From: Stenotrophomonas maltophilia R551-3
GTDB lineage: Bacteria > Pseudomonadota > Gammaproteobacteria > Xanthomonadales > Xanthomonadaceae
Assembly (NCBI RefSeq): GCF_000020665.1
Contig: NC_011071.1
Span: forward strand, 1,540,501 to 1,604,500
DNA: 64,000 bases
Reading direction: 5' to 3'
Part shown: in pieces, positions 26,753 through 36,067 of the stretch
How the letters are laid out: every line of letters starts with the position of its first letter
Position numbering within the stretch: the first letter of the stretch is position 1
The notes under the pieces: generated by a model
Told to the model about the DNA's origin: nothing
The model's database searches: none
Seen by the model: only the letters and a program-made list of their open reading frames with translations
Program-made: the position numbers and the translations under genes

Positions 26753-28141
26753 ATGACCACGAACGAAAAATCAGCCCGCGCACTGCCGGTGCAGGACGCG
26801 CGGATCTACCCGCGCGGTGGGCTGGATGTGCTGTCGCGGGCCGAAGTGGCTCGCCTGCGCGATGCATCTGCCGGCGGCATGCACGAGCTGCTGCGCCGAT
26901 GCGCGCTGGCCGTGCTGACCAGCGGCAGTGCCTCTGACGATCCGCGCGCGGCGCGCGATCTGTATCCCGATTTCGACATCCAGGTGGCGCAGCAGGATCG
27001 CGGCGTGCGTATCGACCTGGTCAATGCGCCGGCAATGGCCTTTGTCGACGGCGAGATCATCCGCGGTGTCGCCGAACTGCTGTTCGCGGTGGTGCGTGAC
27101 CTGGCCTACATGGCCATCGAGATGGGCCCGGCCTACGCGGCCGAACTGGAGTCGTCCGAAGGCATCACCAACGCGGTGTTCGGCCTGCTGCGCAACGCAC
27201 GCATCCTCAACCCGGGCGACCCGAATCTGGTCGTGTGCTGGGGCGGCCACTCGATCTCGCGCGACGAATACCTGTACACCAAGCAGGTGGGTTACGAGCT
27301 GGGCCTGCGCGGCCTGGACATCTGCACCGGCTGCGGCCCGGGCGCGATGAAGGGCCCGATGAAGGGTGCCACCATTGCCCACGCCAAGCAGCGCCGTACC
27401 GTGACGCGTTACATCGGCCTGACCGAGCCGGGCATCATTGCCGCCGAGTCGCCGAACCCGATCGTCAACCACCTGGTGATCATGCCGGACATCGAGAAGC
27501 GCCTGGAGGCCTTCGTCCGCATCGGCCACGGCATCATCGTGTTCGCCGGTGGCGTCGGCACCGCCGAGGAGATCCTGTACCTGCTCGGCATCCTGCTGCG
27601 CGAGGAAAACAAGGACCTGCCGTTCCCGCTGATCCTGACCGGCCCGACCGTGGCGGCGCCGTACTTCGAGCAGATCGACCGCTTCATCCGCCTGACCCTG
27701 GGCGATGCGGCCGCCGAGCGCTACGAGATCGTCATCGGTGACCCGGTCGCGGTAGCCAAGAAGATGGCCAACGGCATCAAGCGTGTGCGCGAACACCGCC
27801 TGGCGCAGAAGGACTCGTTCTTCTTCAACTGGTCGATCGAGATTCCGTGGGAATACCAGCAGCCGTTCGTGCCGACCCACGAGGCGATGGCCGCGCTGGA
27901 CCTGCACCACGGGCGTGCGCCGCACGCGCTGGCGGCCGACCTGCGCCGGGCGTTCTCGGGCATCGTGGCCGGCAACGTGAAGGAAGATGGCATGCGCCGC
28001 ATCGAGCAGTTCGGGCCGTTCCAGATCCATGGCGATACGGACATGATGCAGGCCCTGGATGGGCTGCTGCGTGCCTTCGTCGAGCAGCGCCGGATGAAGA
28101 TCTCCGGCGAATACCAGCCCTGCTACCAGGTGCTGGCCTGA
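26753..28141 (+). CDS. ppnN: Pyrimidine/purine nucleotide 5'-monophosphate nucleosidase (LOG-type)
   Basis: 462 residues. It has the N-terminal extension of E. coli PpnN/YgdH (LYPDFDIQVAQQDRGVRIDLVNAPAMAFVDGEI in two pieces matches well) and a central Rossmann LOG domain with CWGGHSIS, TGCGPGAMKGPMKG and the PGGxGTxEE equivalent FAGGVGTAEEI near residue 265. It cleaves nucleoside 5'-monophosphates to base and ribose phosphate, and in E. coli it is (p)ppGpp-activated. ATG 26753 is used; TTG 26747, in frame, has AAGGAA 8 bases upstream and may be the real start. Confidence 0.92.
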   Translation: MTTNEKSARALPVQDARIYPRGGLDVLSRAEVARLRDASAGGMHELLRRCALAVLTSGSASDDPRAARDLYPDFDIQVAQQDRGVRIDLVNAPAMAFVDGEIIRGVAELLFAVVRDLAYMAIEMGPAYAAELESSEGITNAVFGLLRNARILNPGDPNLVVCWGGHSISRDEYLYTKQVGYELGLRGLDICTGCGPGAMKGPMKGATIAHAKQRRTVTRYIGLTEPGIIAAESPNPIVNHLVIMPDIEKRLEAFVRIGHGIIVFAGGVGTAEEILYLLGILLREENKDLPFPLILTGPTVAAPYFEQIDRFIRLTLGDAAAERYEIVIGDPVAVAKKMANGIKRVREHRLAQKDSFFFNWSIEIPWEYQQPFVPTHEAMAALDLHHGRAPHALAADLRRAFSGIVAGNVKEDGMRRIEQFGPFQIHGDTDMMQALDGLLRAFVEQRRMKISGEYQPCYQVLA

Positions 28142-28148
28142 TCGGCCC

Positions 28149-28177
28149 GGGGTCGGATCCCATCGGGCTCCGACCCC
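28149..28177. repeat. GGGGTC-palindrome copy after ppnN
   Basis: GGGGTCGGATCCC-ATC-GGGCTCCGACCCC begins seven bases after the ppnN stop. It is a shorter, slightly imperfect relative of the palindrome at 17864-17904 and probably serves as a 3' end element. Confidence 0.7.
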
Positions 28178-28314
28178 CGCCCCGGGCGGCCGACAGGGCA
28201 GGGCCTGTCAACCCTTTGACGCCGGTCACCCCGGATTGACCGTTCATCCTGCCGCCGCTTGCCGGTGGCAGGGCGATGGCCCATCGTGGCCATCAACACG
28301 CTGGGGAGCGTCCA

Positions 28315-28830
28315 ATGTCTTTGCGCCGGCAAAACGGCTTCACATTGATTGAGTTGATGGTCACGCTGACCGTCTTCGTGATCCTGGCGTCGATCGCCTA
28401 TCCCAGTTTCCGCGGCATGATCCGCTCGAACCGCCTGGCGACCGCCAACAATGAACTGATTGCGCTGACCGGCCTGGCGAGAAGCGAAGGCATCCGCAAC
28501 AGCCGGGGTGGTGGCGTCTGTGGCAGTACCGATGGCACCGGTTGCGATGGCGAGTGGTCCAAGGGCGTCCTGGCATGGTCGGATCTCGATGGAGATGGCC
28601 AGTTGGGGAGCAGTGACACCGTGTTGCGGTTTTCGCAGGGCAACCCTCAGTTGAGCGTGGTGGGGCCTGCGGGCGCGACCATCGCGTTCGACGGTCGCGG
28701 CCGGCGCAGGGCGGCTGCGGACCAGACGCTGGTGCTGTCGCCGGACACCTGCAAGACCGGTGAGCCCAAGAGTACGTTGACGATCAACCAGTCCGGCCAG
28801 GTCCGGGCGACCAAGGGGACCTGCTCATGA
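28315..28830 (+). CDS. fimT: Type IV pilus minor pseudopilin, FimT/GspH family
   Basis: 171 residues. The class III leader MSLRRQNG is cut before FTLIELMVTLTVFVILASIAYP, with Glu5 of the mature protein in place. The GspH/FimT domain follows, with Cys pairs (GVCGSTDGTGCDG, DTCKTG, GTCS). It is the first gene of a minor pilin operon whose products prime type IV pilus assembly. GGGGAG lies 7 bases before ATG 28315; the longer open frame lacks a leader. The stop overlaps pilV (ATGA). Confidence 0.92.
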   Translation: MSLRRQNGFTLIELMVTLTVFVILASIAYPSFRGMIRSNRLATANNELIALTGLARSEGIRNSRGGGVCGSTDGTGCDGEWSKGVLAWSDLDGDGQLGSSDTVLRFSQGNPQLSVVGPAGATIAFDGRGRRRAAADQTLVLSPDTCKTGEPKSTLTINQSGQVRATKGTCS

Positions 28831-29324
28831 GCCGACGCAACCTTGCCCGCCCGCGTTCCTCGCAGGGCGGTTTCAGCCTGATCGAGGTGATGGTGGCCGT
28901 GCTGATCCTTGCCTTCGGACTGCTGGGCTTCGCCTTGCTGCAGACCACCAATGTCCGCTTCGTGCAGAGTGCGAACTACCGTACCCAGGCCACCAATCTG
29001 GCCAATGACCTGATCGAACTGATGCGCGCCCAGCGCACCGATACCCTGGCTGGAGGTGCTTACTCCGCCGCTTCGTTCTCGGCCGGCTCGGTGACCGCAA
29101 AGGGCGCCTGCGCCTGGCCGACCGGCGCCGCAGTGACGCCGAAGACCAACGTGGCCCGCTGGCAGTGCGAGGTCGTCAAAACGCTTGGCGAAAAGGCCAG
29201 TGCGGAGGTGAAGTTCACCCAGAGCACCGGTCAGGTCAGTGTCGCGATCACCTGGGGAGACCAGCGCTGGGACCCCGAGAATCCCGACAGCCTCACCACC
29301 TTTGGCTTGACCACTTTCCTGTGA
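28827..29324 (+). CDS. pilV: Type IV pilus modification/minor pilin PilV
   Basis: 165 residues. The leader ends SSQGG, before FSLIEVMVAVLILAFGLLGFALLQ, the typical PilV helix with Glu5. The remainder is Ser/Ala/Thr-rich with a Cys pair. It forms the pilus-tip priming complex with PilW, PilX and FimT. It overlaps fimT upstream by 4 bp and pilW immediately follows; a GTG of the pilW frame overlaps its stop. Confidence 0.93.
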   Translation: MSRRNLARPRSSQGGFSLIEVMVAVLILAFGLLGFALLQTTNVRFVQSANYRTQATNLANDLIELMRAQRTDTLAGGAYSAASFSAGSVTAKGACAWPTGAAVTPKTNVARWQCEVVKTLGEKASAEVKFTQSTGQVSVAITWGDQRWDPENPDSLTTFGLTTFL

Positions 29325-29332
29325 ACGTGCCC

Positions 29333-30490
29333 ATGAGTCCGTCTTCGCGAATCCGCGGCCTGTCGCTGATCGAACTGATGATCGCCATGGTCATCGGCCT
29401 GGTGTTGATGCTGGGCATCACCCAGATATTCATTGCGTCCCGCGCGGCGTCGCGCCTGTCCGAGGGCGCTGCCCGCACCCAGGAGAATGCCCGCTTCGCG
29501 TTGGATTTCCTGCAGCGCGACCTGCGCATGGCCGGTCATTTCGGTTGCGTGAACGACCAGGCACATGTGATCAAGAACACGGGCGATGTCCGCTACAACC
29601 TGGGAATCGCTTCCGGCAGCGGTGATCCTCTGGACTTCTCTGTACCGGTACAGGGCTATGAAGCTGCCGGCACCGCGCCGACCAACACCCTGACCCTGGG
29701 TCGGGCATGGAGTGCCGCAGGCTCGGTGCCCAAAAGCATCACCGATCTGAAGCCGAAGCCGCTGCCCGGCAGCGACATTCTCGTGCTGCGGCTGCTGAGC
29801 CCGGAGGGAGCCGTGCTTGCATCGGCAAGCGTGGACGGTACCGCCACCACGTTGACCGTATCCAGCGACGGCATGGCGCGTCTCAAGGCCAATGCCGCGG
29901 GTACTCCCACCGTATTCGCGCTTGCAGACTGCACCCGTGCCGACGTGTTCTCGGGCGCCATCACTGGTTCTACGGTAAAGGTCGACAAGGTCGACCTCAC
30001 GGGTTACTCGGTCAACAACGCGATGACCATGCTGTACCGCGCCGATGGCCTGGTGTACTACATCGCGACCAACGGCAACAACGAGCCATCGCTGTTCCGG
30101 GCACGTGCCAATGGCGCGGGTGGTTACGGTGCCGGCGAGGAGCTGGTGGAGGGCATCGAGAACATGCAGGTCCTGTACGGCCTGGATGCGACGACCGACA
30201 TCGCTCTGGCTACGCCGCCCACCGGGCGCATCGTCGATCAACGTGTAGCCAGCAGTGTCAGTACCGCTACCGATGCGACGGCAACTGCCGCGTGGCGGCG
30301 CGTCGGCATGGTGCAGGTCGGTCTGCTGGCCAGGAGCCCGCAGCGCGCTTCGGCCGAAGCACCGGGTACGGCCGACAACTATCTGGGCGTGCTCGGGGTG
30401 ACCATCGCGCCGGGCGATCCCTATGATCAGCGTCATCGCGGGGCCTATGAAGTCTCCGTTGCGCTTCGCAACCGCCTGTTCGGGAACTGA
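29333..30490 (+). CDS. pilW: Type IV pilus minor pilin PilW
   Basis: 385 residues. The leader MSPSSRIRG precedes LSLIELMIAMVIGLVLMLGITQIF; mature position 1 is Leu rather than Phe, and Glu5 is kept. The PilW pattern continues with ARTQENARFALDFLQRDLRMAGHFGC. GTG 29321, overlapping the pilV stop (GTGA) and in frame, is a possible alternative start. It is part of the minor pilin complex at the pilus tip. Confidence 0.92.
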   Translation: MSPSSRIRGLSLIELMIAMVIGLVLMLGITQIFIASRAASRLSEGAARTQENARFALDFLQRDLRMAGHFGCVNDQAHVIKNTGDVRYNLGIASGSGDPLDFSVPVQGYEAAGTAPTNTLTLGRAWSAAGSVPKSITDLKPKPLPGSDILVLRLLSPEGAVLASASVDGTATTLTVSSDGMARLKANAAGTPTVFALADCTRADVFSGAITGSTVKVDKVDLTGYSVNNAMTMLYRADGLVYYIATNGNNEPSLFRARANGAGGYGAGEELVEGIENMQVLYGLDATTDIALATPPTGRIVDQRVASSVSTATDATATAAWRRVGMVQVGLLARSPQRASAEAPGTADNYLGVLGVTIAPGDPYDQRHRGAYEVSVALRNRLFGN

Positions 30491-30495
30491 CGACC

Positions 30496-31017
30496 ATGCG
30501 TCCAATCACTCGCTTTCCGCGTCGTTCCTTCTCTGGTCCTGCCCGCCAGCGTGGTGCGGTGCTGTATATCTCGCTGATCCTGTTGATTCTGCTGGCCCTG
30601 CTGGGAGTGATAGGCATGCAGGTGGCAGGCATGCAGGAGCGCATGGCATCGGGCTACCGCGCTGGCAGCCTGGCGTTCCAGAACGCCGAGGGTGCAGCGC
30701 GCAGTGTCGAGAATGCAGTGGAAAACATCGCCAACCGGAAGGATGCCGGGGACAACCCAGCGGTGTCGGCCTCTGACATCAGCCAGCAGTGCGACGATGG
30801 ATTCGATCCGTCCGGGTGGGTAGCGAAGACCAAGCTGGGCAGCAAGCCTGCCGTCAATGTCCGTGAAATCCAGGGGTGCATCCAGGGGGAAGGTGCTCTG
30901 GACATGGGCAGGTCGGTGGAGAAGCCAACGCCGGTTTACCAGATCACCACCTATGCCGGTGACACAACCGGTGATGCGACGTCGCGTGCGGCGATCGATA
31001 CCGTATTCAAGCTGTGA
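30496..31017 (+). CDS. pilX: Type IV pilus assembly protein PilX
   Basis: 173 residues. An N-terminal basic stretch (RRSFSGPARQRG) precedes a hydrophobic helix, AVLYISLILLILLALLGVIG, then MQVAGMQERMASGYRAGSLAFQNAEGA, the PilX family hallmark. It starts 5 bp after pilW and ends 13 bp before pilY1. PilX acts with PilY1 and the other minor pilins to start pilus fibres. Confidence 0.92.
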   Translation: MRPITRFPRRSFSGPARQRGAVLYISLILLILLALLGVIGMQVAGMQERMASGYRAGSLAFQNAEGAARSVENAVENIANRKDAGDNPAVSASDISQQCDDGFDPSGWVAKTKLGSKPAVNVREIQGCIQGEGALDMGRSVEKPTPVYQITTYAGDTTGDATSRAAIDTVFKL

Positions 31018-31030
31018 GGGTGGGGAACCC

Positions 31031-34000
31031 ATGAAAACGCGCAATCGCAGAATCCTGGCAGGCATCGGCCTTGCTGTTCTGGCCGCTGGTGGCTATCTGG
31101 CGCATACCCTGTTTGCCGCCCAGGCTCAGGGTGTGCTGGCACAGGAGCCGATGAACGTGCAGACGCGTGCGACGCCGGCCTTCATCATGGCGGTGGATGA
31201 TTCAGGTTCGATGAACTTCGAACGCATGTTCCCAGGTGGTGACGGGCGCATGCGCTGGAACAGCAATACGAGTAGCTTCTTCAACAACGATGGAAGCTTC
31301 TTCAGCGTTGGCTCGGCATGCGCCAACAACTCGGTAGACTGCTACCTCTACCTCTACCCACATGCGGATTTCAACAAGGAGTACAGCCCAGGGCGCGCCA
31401 TTCCGCCGCTGGATATCTACGGCTTTGCTCGTTCGCATATCTATAACGCCAGCTATTTCAATCCGGGTGTGACCTATAGGCCGTGGACGAACGCCGATGG
31501 CACGCTATGGGCCGACGCGACGATCACCCAGACCCGCGCCGATCCGCGTTCCGGGCAGCGCGGCTACAACGCCGTCTACAACATGACGGTCAATCGCGCT
31601 GATACTTCCGAGAAGTTCCAGTTCGTCAACGGCATGCGGATTCCCGACCTTAGTGGTACTGGCAATGAGTACTATGTCGACAGCTGGTGGGACGGTGGAT
31701 GGAAGACTGCTGGGATCAGCAACACCGGCAACACCACTTATGCGATCAACTATTTCCCGGCCACGTTCTACCTGCCTGCTGCCGCGGATGCACCCGCCGG
31801 ATACAAGACCGATGACACCAATCGTCCGGTGATCAGCGGTGCCTGTGGCCCGGGCTGCAACATGCGCCGCTACCAGATCAAGTCGGGCAATTACACAAGC
31901 CCGGCGGCCTACAACGCGGCAATCCAGAATTTCGCCAACTGGTTCCAGTATCACCGCAACCGTGTGCTGGCCATTGTCGGCTCCTCGACCGCCGCGCTGG
32001 TGAGCGTGGATACGATGCGCGTGGGTTACTTCACCATCAACAAGCTCAGCAACGCGACCATGTACGACATGGTTACCAACCGAGCTGACCTGTACAAGCA
32101 GATCTACGCCCTGACCGCCAATGGCGGCACGCCCAACCGGCGCGCAGTGGAGTACCTGGTCGACCAGTTCCGGCGGACCGATACCGACGCGCCTGTGCAG
32201 CTGGCCTGCCAGCGAAATGGCGGCATGCTGTTCACCGACGGCTATACCAACTCCGGCAATGCGCCGAATGGGTCCTTCGGTGACGCTGACTCGGTGAACT
32301 CGACCCATTTGCCATCCATTCCTTTCGCCGATGGCTACAGCAACACCATTGCCGACATCGCGGCGGCCGCCTATGCCGGTGCCCGTACGCCACTTCGCAC
32401 CGGGACCAGCTTCCCGGCCGGTCAGGTGCCGGTGAGTGACAAGTGCAACACATTGGACAAGGGCAGTCCGGACTGGAAGCGTCTGGACTGCCAGACCGAT
32501 CTGCACATGAACTTCTATGGCGTGACCCTCGGTGCGCAGGGACGCATCTACGGTGTCAACCAGTCCGCAACCGAGGACCCGTACAAGAACGCGCCAAACT
32601 GGGCCGGCAACGGCAATCCGCTGGATGTCGATGACGGTACCGTCATCGATGAGCTGTGGCATGCCGCTGTCAACACCCGCGGTGAGTTCATCAACGCACA
32701 GACGCCGGCTGATGTGACCGAGGCCATGCGACGTGTGCTGTCCTCGATCACCGGTGGTGCATCGCCGTCGGGCACGATCGGTATCAGTGGCGCGCGCATC
32801 GGCGCAGGCTCGCTGGCGGTCACGCCCCGCTATGACATCACCAACAGTGGCACTGACTGGTCGAGCAAGCTGAGCGCTGCCAGCGTCAAGATTAACGCGG
32901 ATCAGGTGGCGGAGTTCACCGAGGTATGGGAAGCCTCCAGTCGTCTTTCCCCGTCTGGACGGCGGATTGTGGCAAACAAGGCCGGTGCGCCGGTGGACTT
33001 CAACAGTGCCCGGATCAGCCTGCAGGATCTGTGCAGCAAGCCCAGCGGCAAGTACGCATCGATGCTGGTCTGTTCGACGGACAAGCTGACGACGATCAAG
33101 GCCGATCTTGCCAGTGCCATCAACTATCTCAGTGCGGACAGTTCAACCGAGGTCCGCAACGGCGGCAAGTACCGTGACCGGACAACACCGCTGGGCGACA
33201 TCGTCAATTCGGCGCCGGTGGTGAGTTCGCCGCTGGACGACTTTGGTTACCGCCAGCTGGGCGGGACCTTGGCCAAGAGCTACACCGACTACCTTGCTGC
33301 CAAAGCCAAATCGCGCCGGTACATGGTCTATGTCGGCGCCAACGACGGCATGCTGCACGCCTTCGACGGCGGCATGGGGGCCGATGCCAAGCAGGACGGT
33401 GCCGGTGGCAGCGAGAGTTTTGCCTACATTCCGGCCACGGCGCTTGGTCACATGGCCAACCTGCTGTTTCCCTACAAGTCCGATACGTCTGACCAGACCT
33501 TCCGTCATCGTTATTACGTCGATGGCCCGGTTGCCGTATCCGACACCTTCAATGGCACTTCCTGGCAGACCAGTCTGGTTGGCACCACCGGTGCGGGTGG
33601 TCGCTCGGTATTCGCGCTGGATGTGAGTGCGCCGGGCAGCTTCGGCACCGGCAACGTGCTTTGGGAAATCAGTGACATCAATTCTTCGCTGAAGGACGAG
33701 GTGCGCAACAGCATCGGATTCGTGCTTGGCAAGCCAGTGATCGTGCCTGTGAAGAGCGGAACGGGTGTGGCGTGGAAGGCGATCTTCGGCAACGGCTATG
33801 GCAGCGCCAACGGAAAGGCTGTGTTGTTCGTGGTCGACATGGCCAGTGGCGACATCCGGATGATCGAGGCTGTGGAAGGTGCCACCGGCTCCACCGTGTC
33901 CGGTGATAACGGCCTGGGCAACGTGGTCGTGGTCGATCGCTGGACGGGTGCGGGTCAGGATGTACGTGGTCGTGACGGATTGGCGGACACGGTCTATGCG

Positions 34001-34795
34001 GCGGACCAGCGCGGTGCCTTGTGGAAGTTCGACCTGACCAGCAGTGCCAACACCACGCTGACCGTGCCGGTGTTCACCAGCCAGCTCAGCCAGGATTCCT
34101 CTGGCAAGAGCTATCGGCAGCCGATCACAGGTGGTATGACTGCTGCAACCGGTCCGTCGGGCGGGGTGATGCTCTACTTCGGTACCGGCAGCTTCTCGTT
34201 CACCAGTGACAAGGATGACAAGGCGCAGCAGGCGCTGTATGCGGTCAACGACCTGTCCGGCAAGAGTGTGACCTCGACGCTGACCGCTGCCAATCTGGTT
34301 CCCTACACAGCAGCGGCGCCGGCCGCGAACAGCGATGAGCGCAAGATCAGTGCAGGAACGGCCCCGGCCAGTGCGAGAGGCTGGATGATCCAGTTGCCGG
34401 CCGGCAACGGTGAGCGTGTTGTCGGCAATCCACTGCTGGTCAGCGGCATCGTCTTCATGCCGACCTACGTGCCCAACATGCAGTCGGTCGGCTGTTCGAC
34501 CAGTGGCTCGAACTGGCTGTTCGGACTGTCCTCGATCAGCGGTGCGCCAATGCTGGAGAACGTACGCTATGGATCACCGACCGGTAGCCGGCCTGCTTCC
34601 GGTACGGCAGCCATTGCATTGAAGACGGGAGGCACTGCGCCAGTGCGTGATGTCTCCTTGTCGGTGCTGCCGCGTCCGACGGACAAGTCCCCACCTGGCG
34701 GCAGTTCGTGCTGGATGGCCGCCGGTGCCGCCGGCAGCCAGTCGCTGTATCTGCCTTATCCCTGCGGTCGCCAATCCTGGCGCCAGCTCCAATGA
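31031..34795 (+). CDS. pilY1: Type IV pilus tip adhesin/assembly factor PilY1
   Basis: 1254 residues. N-terminal signal or anchor sequence (residues ~9-35), then a von Willebrand A-like region with the metal site DDSGSMNF near residue 57. The C-terminal half is the PilY1 beta-propeller: the segments GDIVNSAPVVSSP, VGANDGMLHAFDGG, and a calcium-loop-like DVRGRDGLADTVYAADQRGALWKFD (two pieces) are typical. PilY1 controls pilus extension and retraction, surface sensing and attachment. It lies between pilX and pilE as in Xanthomonas and Pseudomonas clusters. Confidence 0.94.
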   Translation: MKTRNRRILAGIGLAVLAAGGYLAHTLFAAQAQGVLAQEPMNVQTRATPAFIMAVDDSGSMNFERMFPGGDGRMRWNSNTSSFFNNDGSFFSVGSACANNSVDCYLYLYPHADFNKEYSPGRAIPPLDIYGFARSHIYNASYFNPGVTYRPWTNADGTLWADATITQTRADPRSGQRGYNAVYNMTVNRADTSEKFQFVNGMRIPDLSGTGNEYYVDSWWDGGWKTAGISNTGNTTYAINYFPATFYLPAAADAPAGYKTDDTNRPVISGACGPGCNMRRYQIKSGNYTSPAAYNAAIQNFANWFQYHRNRVLAIVGSSTAALVSVDTMRVGYFTINKLSNATMYDMVTNRADLYKQIYALTANGGTPNRRAVEYLVDQFRRTDTDAPVQLACQRNGGMLFTDGYTNSGNAPNGSFGDADSVNSTHLPSIPFADGYSNTIADIAAAAYAGARTPLRTGTSFPAGQVPVSDKCNTLDKGSPDWKRLDCQTDLHMNFYGVTLGAQGRIYGVNQSATEDPYKNAPNWAGNGNPLDVDDGTVIDELWHAAVNTRGEFINAQTPADVTEAMRRVLSSITGGASPSGTIGISGARIGAGSLAVTPRYDITNSGTDWSSKLSAASVKINADQVAEFTEVWEASSRLSPSGRRIVANKAGAPVDFNSARISLQDLCSKPSGKYASMLVCSTDKLTTIKADLASAINYLSADSSTEVRNGGKYRDRTTPLGDIVNSAPVVSSPLDDFGYRQLGGTLAKSYTDYLAAKAKSRRYMVYVGANDGMLHAFDGGMGADAKQDGAGGSESFAYIPATALGHMANLLFPYKSDTSDQTFRHRYYVDGPVAVSDTFNGTSWQTSLVGTTGAGGRSVFALDVSAPGSFGTGNVLWEISDINSSLKDEVRNSIGFVLGKPVIVPVKSGTGVAWKAIFGNGYGSANGKAVLFVVDMASGDIRMIEAVEGATGSTVSGDNGLGNVVVVDRWTGAGQDVRGRDGLADTVYAADQRGALWKFDLTSSANTTLTVPVFTSQLSQDSSGKSYRQPITGGMTAATGPSGGVMLYFGTGSFSFTSDKDDKAQQALYAVNDLSGKSVTSTLTAANLVPYTAAAPAANSDERKISAGTAPASARGWMIQLPAGNGERVVGNPLLVSGIVFMPTYVPNMQSVGCSTSGSNWLFGLSSISGAPMLENVRYGSPTGSRPASGTAAIALKTGGTAPVRDVSLSVLPRPTDKSPPGGSSCWMAAGAAGSQSLYLPYPCGRQSWRQLQ

Positions 34796-34818
34796 TTCCG
34801 ATGCAAGGAACCCATCAC

Positions 34819-35226
34819 ATGCTTGCTGTCTCCTCGCCTCGTCGTGCGGCTGGCTTCACGCTGATCGAGCTGATGATCGTGGTGATCGTCATCGGCATCC
34901 TGGCGGCAATCGCAATTCCGTCCTATCAGAACTACGTGAGGCGATCGCATCGCGCGGTGGTGAAGGCGGACCTGGCCGAGTATGCGCAGCGTGCCGAGCG
35001 CTACCACTCAAGCAACAATTCCTATTCCGGATTCGCGCTGCCGAGCAAGGTCTCGCCACGCGAAGGCGGAACGGCCCGCTACAACCTGGCGTACAAGGGG
35101 GACGGTACAACCTTCACCATCACCGCCACGCCACAGGGCACGCAGACCAAGGACAGCTGCGGCAAGCTGAGCCTGGACCAGGCCAACCGCAAGACGGCTG
35201 AAGCGACCCTTTCGGACTGTTGGTGA
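34819..35226 (+). CDS. pilE: Type IV minor pilin PilE
   Basis: 135 residues. The leader MLAVSSPRRAAG precedes FTLIELMIVVIVIGILAAIA, a perfect N-methylation and assembly motif. A PilE-type domain with a C-terminal Cys pair (DSCGKLSL, SDCW) forming the D-loop follows. Start ATG 34819 has AAGGAA eight bases upstream. It closes the fimT-pilV-pilW-pilX-pilY1-pilE operon and is a minor pilin rather than the major PilA. Confidence 0.92.
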   Translation: MLAVSSPRRAAGFTLIELMIVVIVIGILAAIAIPSYQNYVRRSHRAVVKADLAEYAQRAERYHSSNNSYSGFALPSKVSPREGGTARYNLAYKGDGTTFTITATPQGTQTKDSCGKLSLDQANRKTAEATLSDCW

Positions 35227-35234
35227 ATCGGGTG

Positions 35235-35263
35235 TTGATCTTCCGGTAAACGGTCAGTACAAT
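35235..35263 (+). promoter_or_regulatory. Promoter of tRNA-Asn
   Basis: TTGATC (35235-35240) and TACAAT (35258-35263) are separated by 17 bp and end 10 bp before the tRNA. Good sigma-70 match at the position expected for a stable RNA gene. Confidence 0.75.
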
Positions 35264-35273
35264 GCGCCTCCCC

Positions 35274-35350
35274 GCCCGAATAGCTCAGCCGGTTAGAGCA
35301 CTTGACTGTTAATCAGGGGGTCGTTGGTTCGAGTCCAACTTCGGGCGCCA
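35274..35350 (+). tRNA. tRNA-Asn (GTT)
   Basis: 77 bases including encoded CCA. The acceptor arm GCCCGAA pairs with TTCGGGC. The anticodon loop is CTGTTAA with anticodon GTT, and the T arm contains GGTTCGAGTCC. A strong terminator follows. Confidence 0.97.
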
Positions 35351-35356
35351 GATACT

Positions 35357-35392
35357 GCAAAAGCCGCGAGAAATCGCGGCTTTTGCTTTTTT
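35357..35392 (+). terminator. Rho-independent terminator after tRNA-Asn
   Basis: A 12-bp perfect stem, GCAAAAGCCGCG / CGCGGCTTTTGC, with loop AGAAAT, is followed by TTTTTT. The reverse strand also gives an A/T-rich flank, so it may stop the convergent pseudopilin transcript as well. Confidence 0.92.
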
Positions 35393-35402
35393 GCGCGCAT
35401 GT

Positions 35403-35939
35403 TCAGCAAGGCATGTCGCGGTCCACGCGTTCACTGCGTGTGCGCCCGCCGTTGTTGACCACCAGCTTGCCATGCAGCTGGCTGCCGGCGCAGATGCGCA
35501 GGGTGAGATTGGCGCCGGGGCTGCGCCCGTCGGCCTGGAAGAACAGCTGCGGGCGGCCACTGCTGGCCTGGGCCAGGATCAGGACATCGGAACGCCCGCG
35601 CTGGTGCGTCAGTACCACGTCGGATGATGACGGCGGTCCTCGCCGGGTGCCGCTGCGGTAGACGATCCAGCCGGTGCTCCAGTCGCTGGTGCAGTGCAGT
35701 CCATCATCGCTGGCGCACACGCCGATCAGCTCCCGCCGCTTCAGGGCTTCGCTGCGGGCACTGGAAAGACCCGCATGCAGGCTCAACTGCAGGGCATCTG
35801 CGCGCTGCCGCAGCAGCAGGGACTGCAGGGAGGGCCAGCCGGCCGCCAGCAGCACGGCCAGCACCGCCACGACCGCCAGCAGCTCGACCAGGTGCATGCC
35901 ACGCGATCCGTGGGTGCAGGGGGGGGAGGGCGCGCTCAT
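35403..35939 (-). CDS. Stand-alone pseudopilin, GspH/FimT family
   Basis: 178 residues. A prepilin peptidase site, HGSRG before MHLVELLAVVAVLAVLLAAG, has Glu5 of the mature protein but Met at position 1, which is unusual. The GspH/FimT domain has Cys pairs (GVCASDDGLHC, RICAG, DMPC). It is similar to the fimT product at 28315 but lies outside the operon, on the other strand. The leader region contains a run of eight C (8 G on the plus strand, 35919-35926). Start ATG 35939-35937; a longer start at 35975 is possible. Confidence 0.85.
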   Translation of the reverse strand: MSAPSPPCTHGSRGMHLVELLAVVAVLAVLLAAGWPSLQSLLLRQRADALQLSLHAGLSSARSEALKRRELIGVCASDDGLHCTSDWSTGWIVYRSGTRRGPPSSSDVVLTHQRGRSDVLILAQASSGRPQLFFQADGRSPGANLTLRICAGSQLHGKLVVNNGGRTRSERVDRDMPC

Positions 35940-36067
35940 GTGCTCAGCGTCCCCGCCCGACACTGGGTGCGCCATCGGGCATTGCCGTCCCGGAGCGCCG
36001 GATAACCCCTCAGCCGGCCGTCACCCCTTGCCTCGTATACTTACCTTTCCCGTGAACTGGCCCCCCC

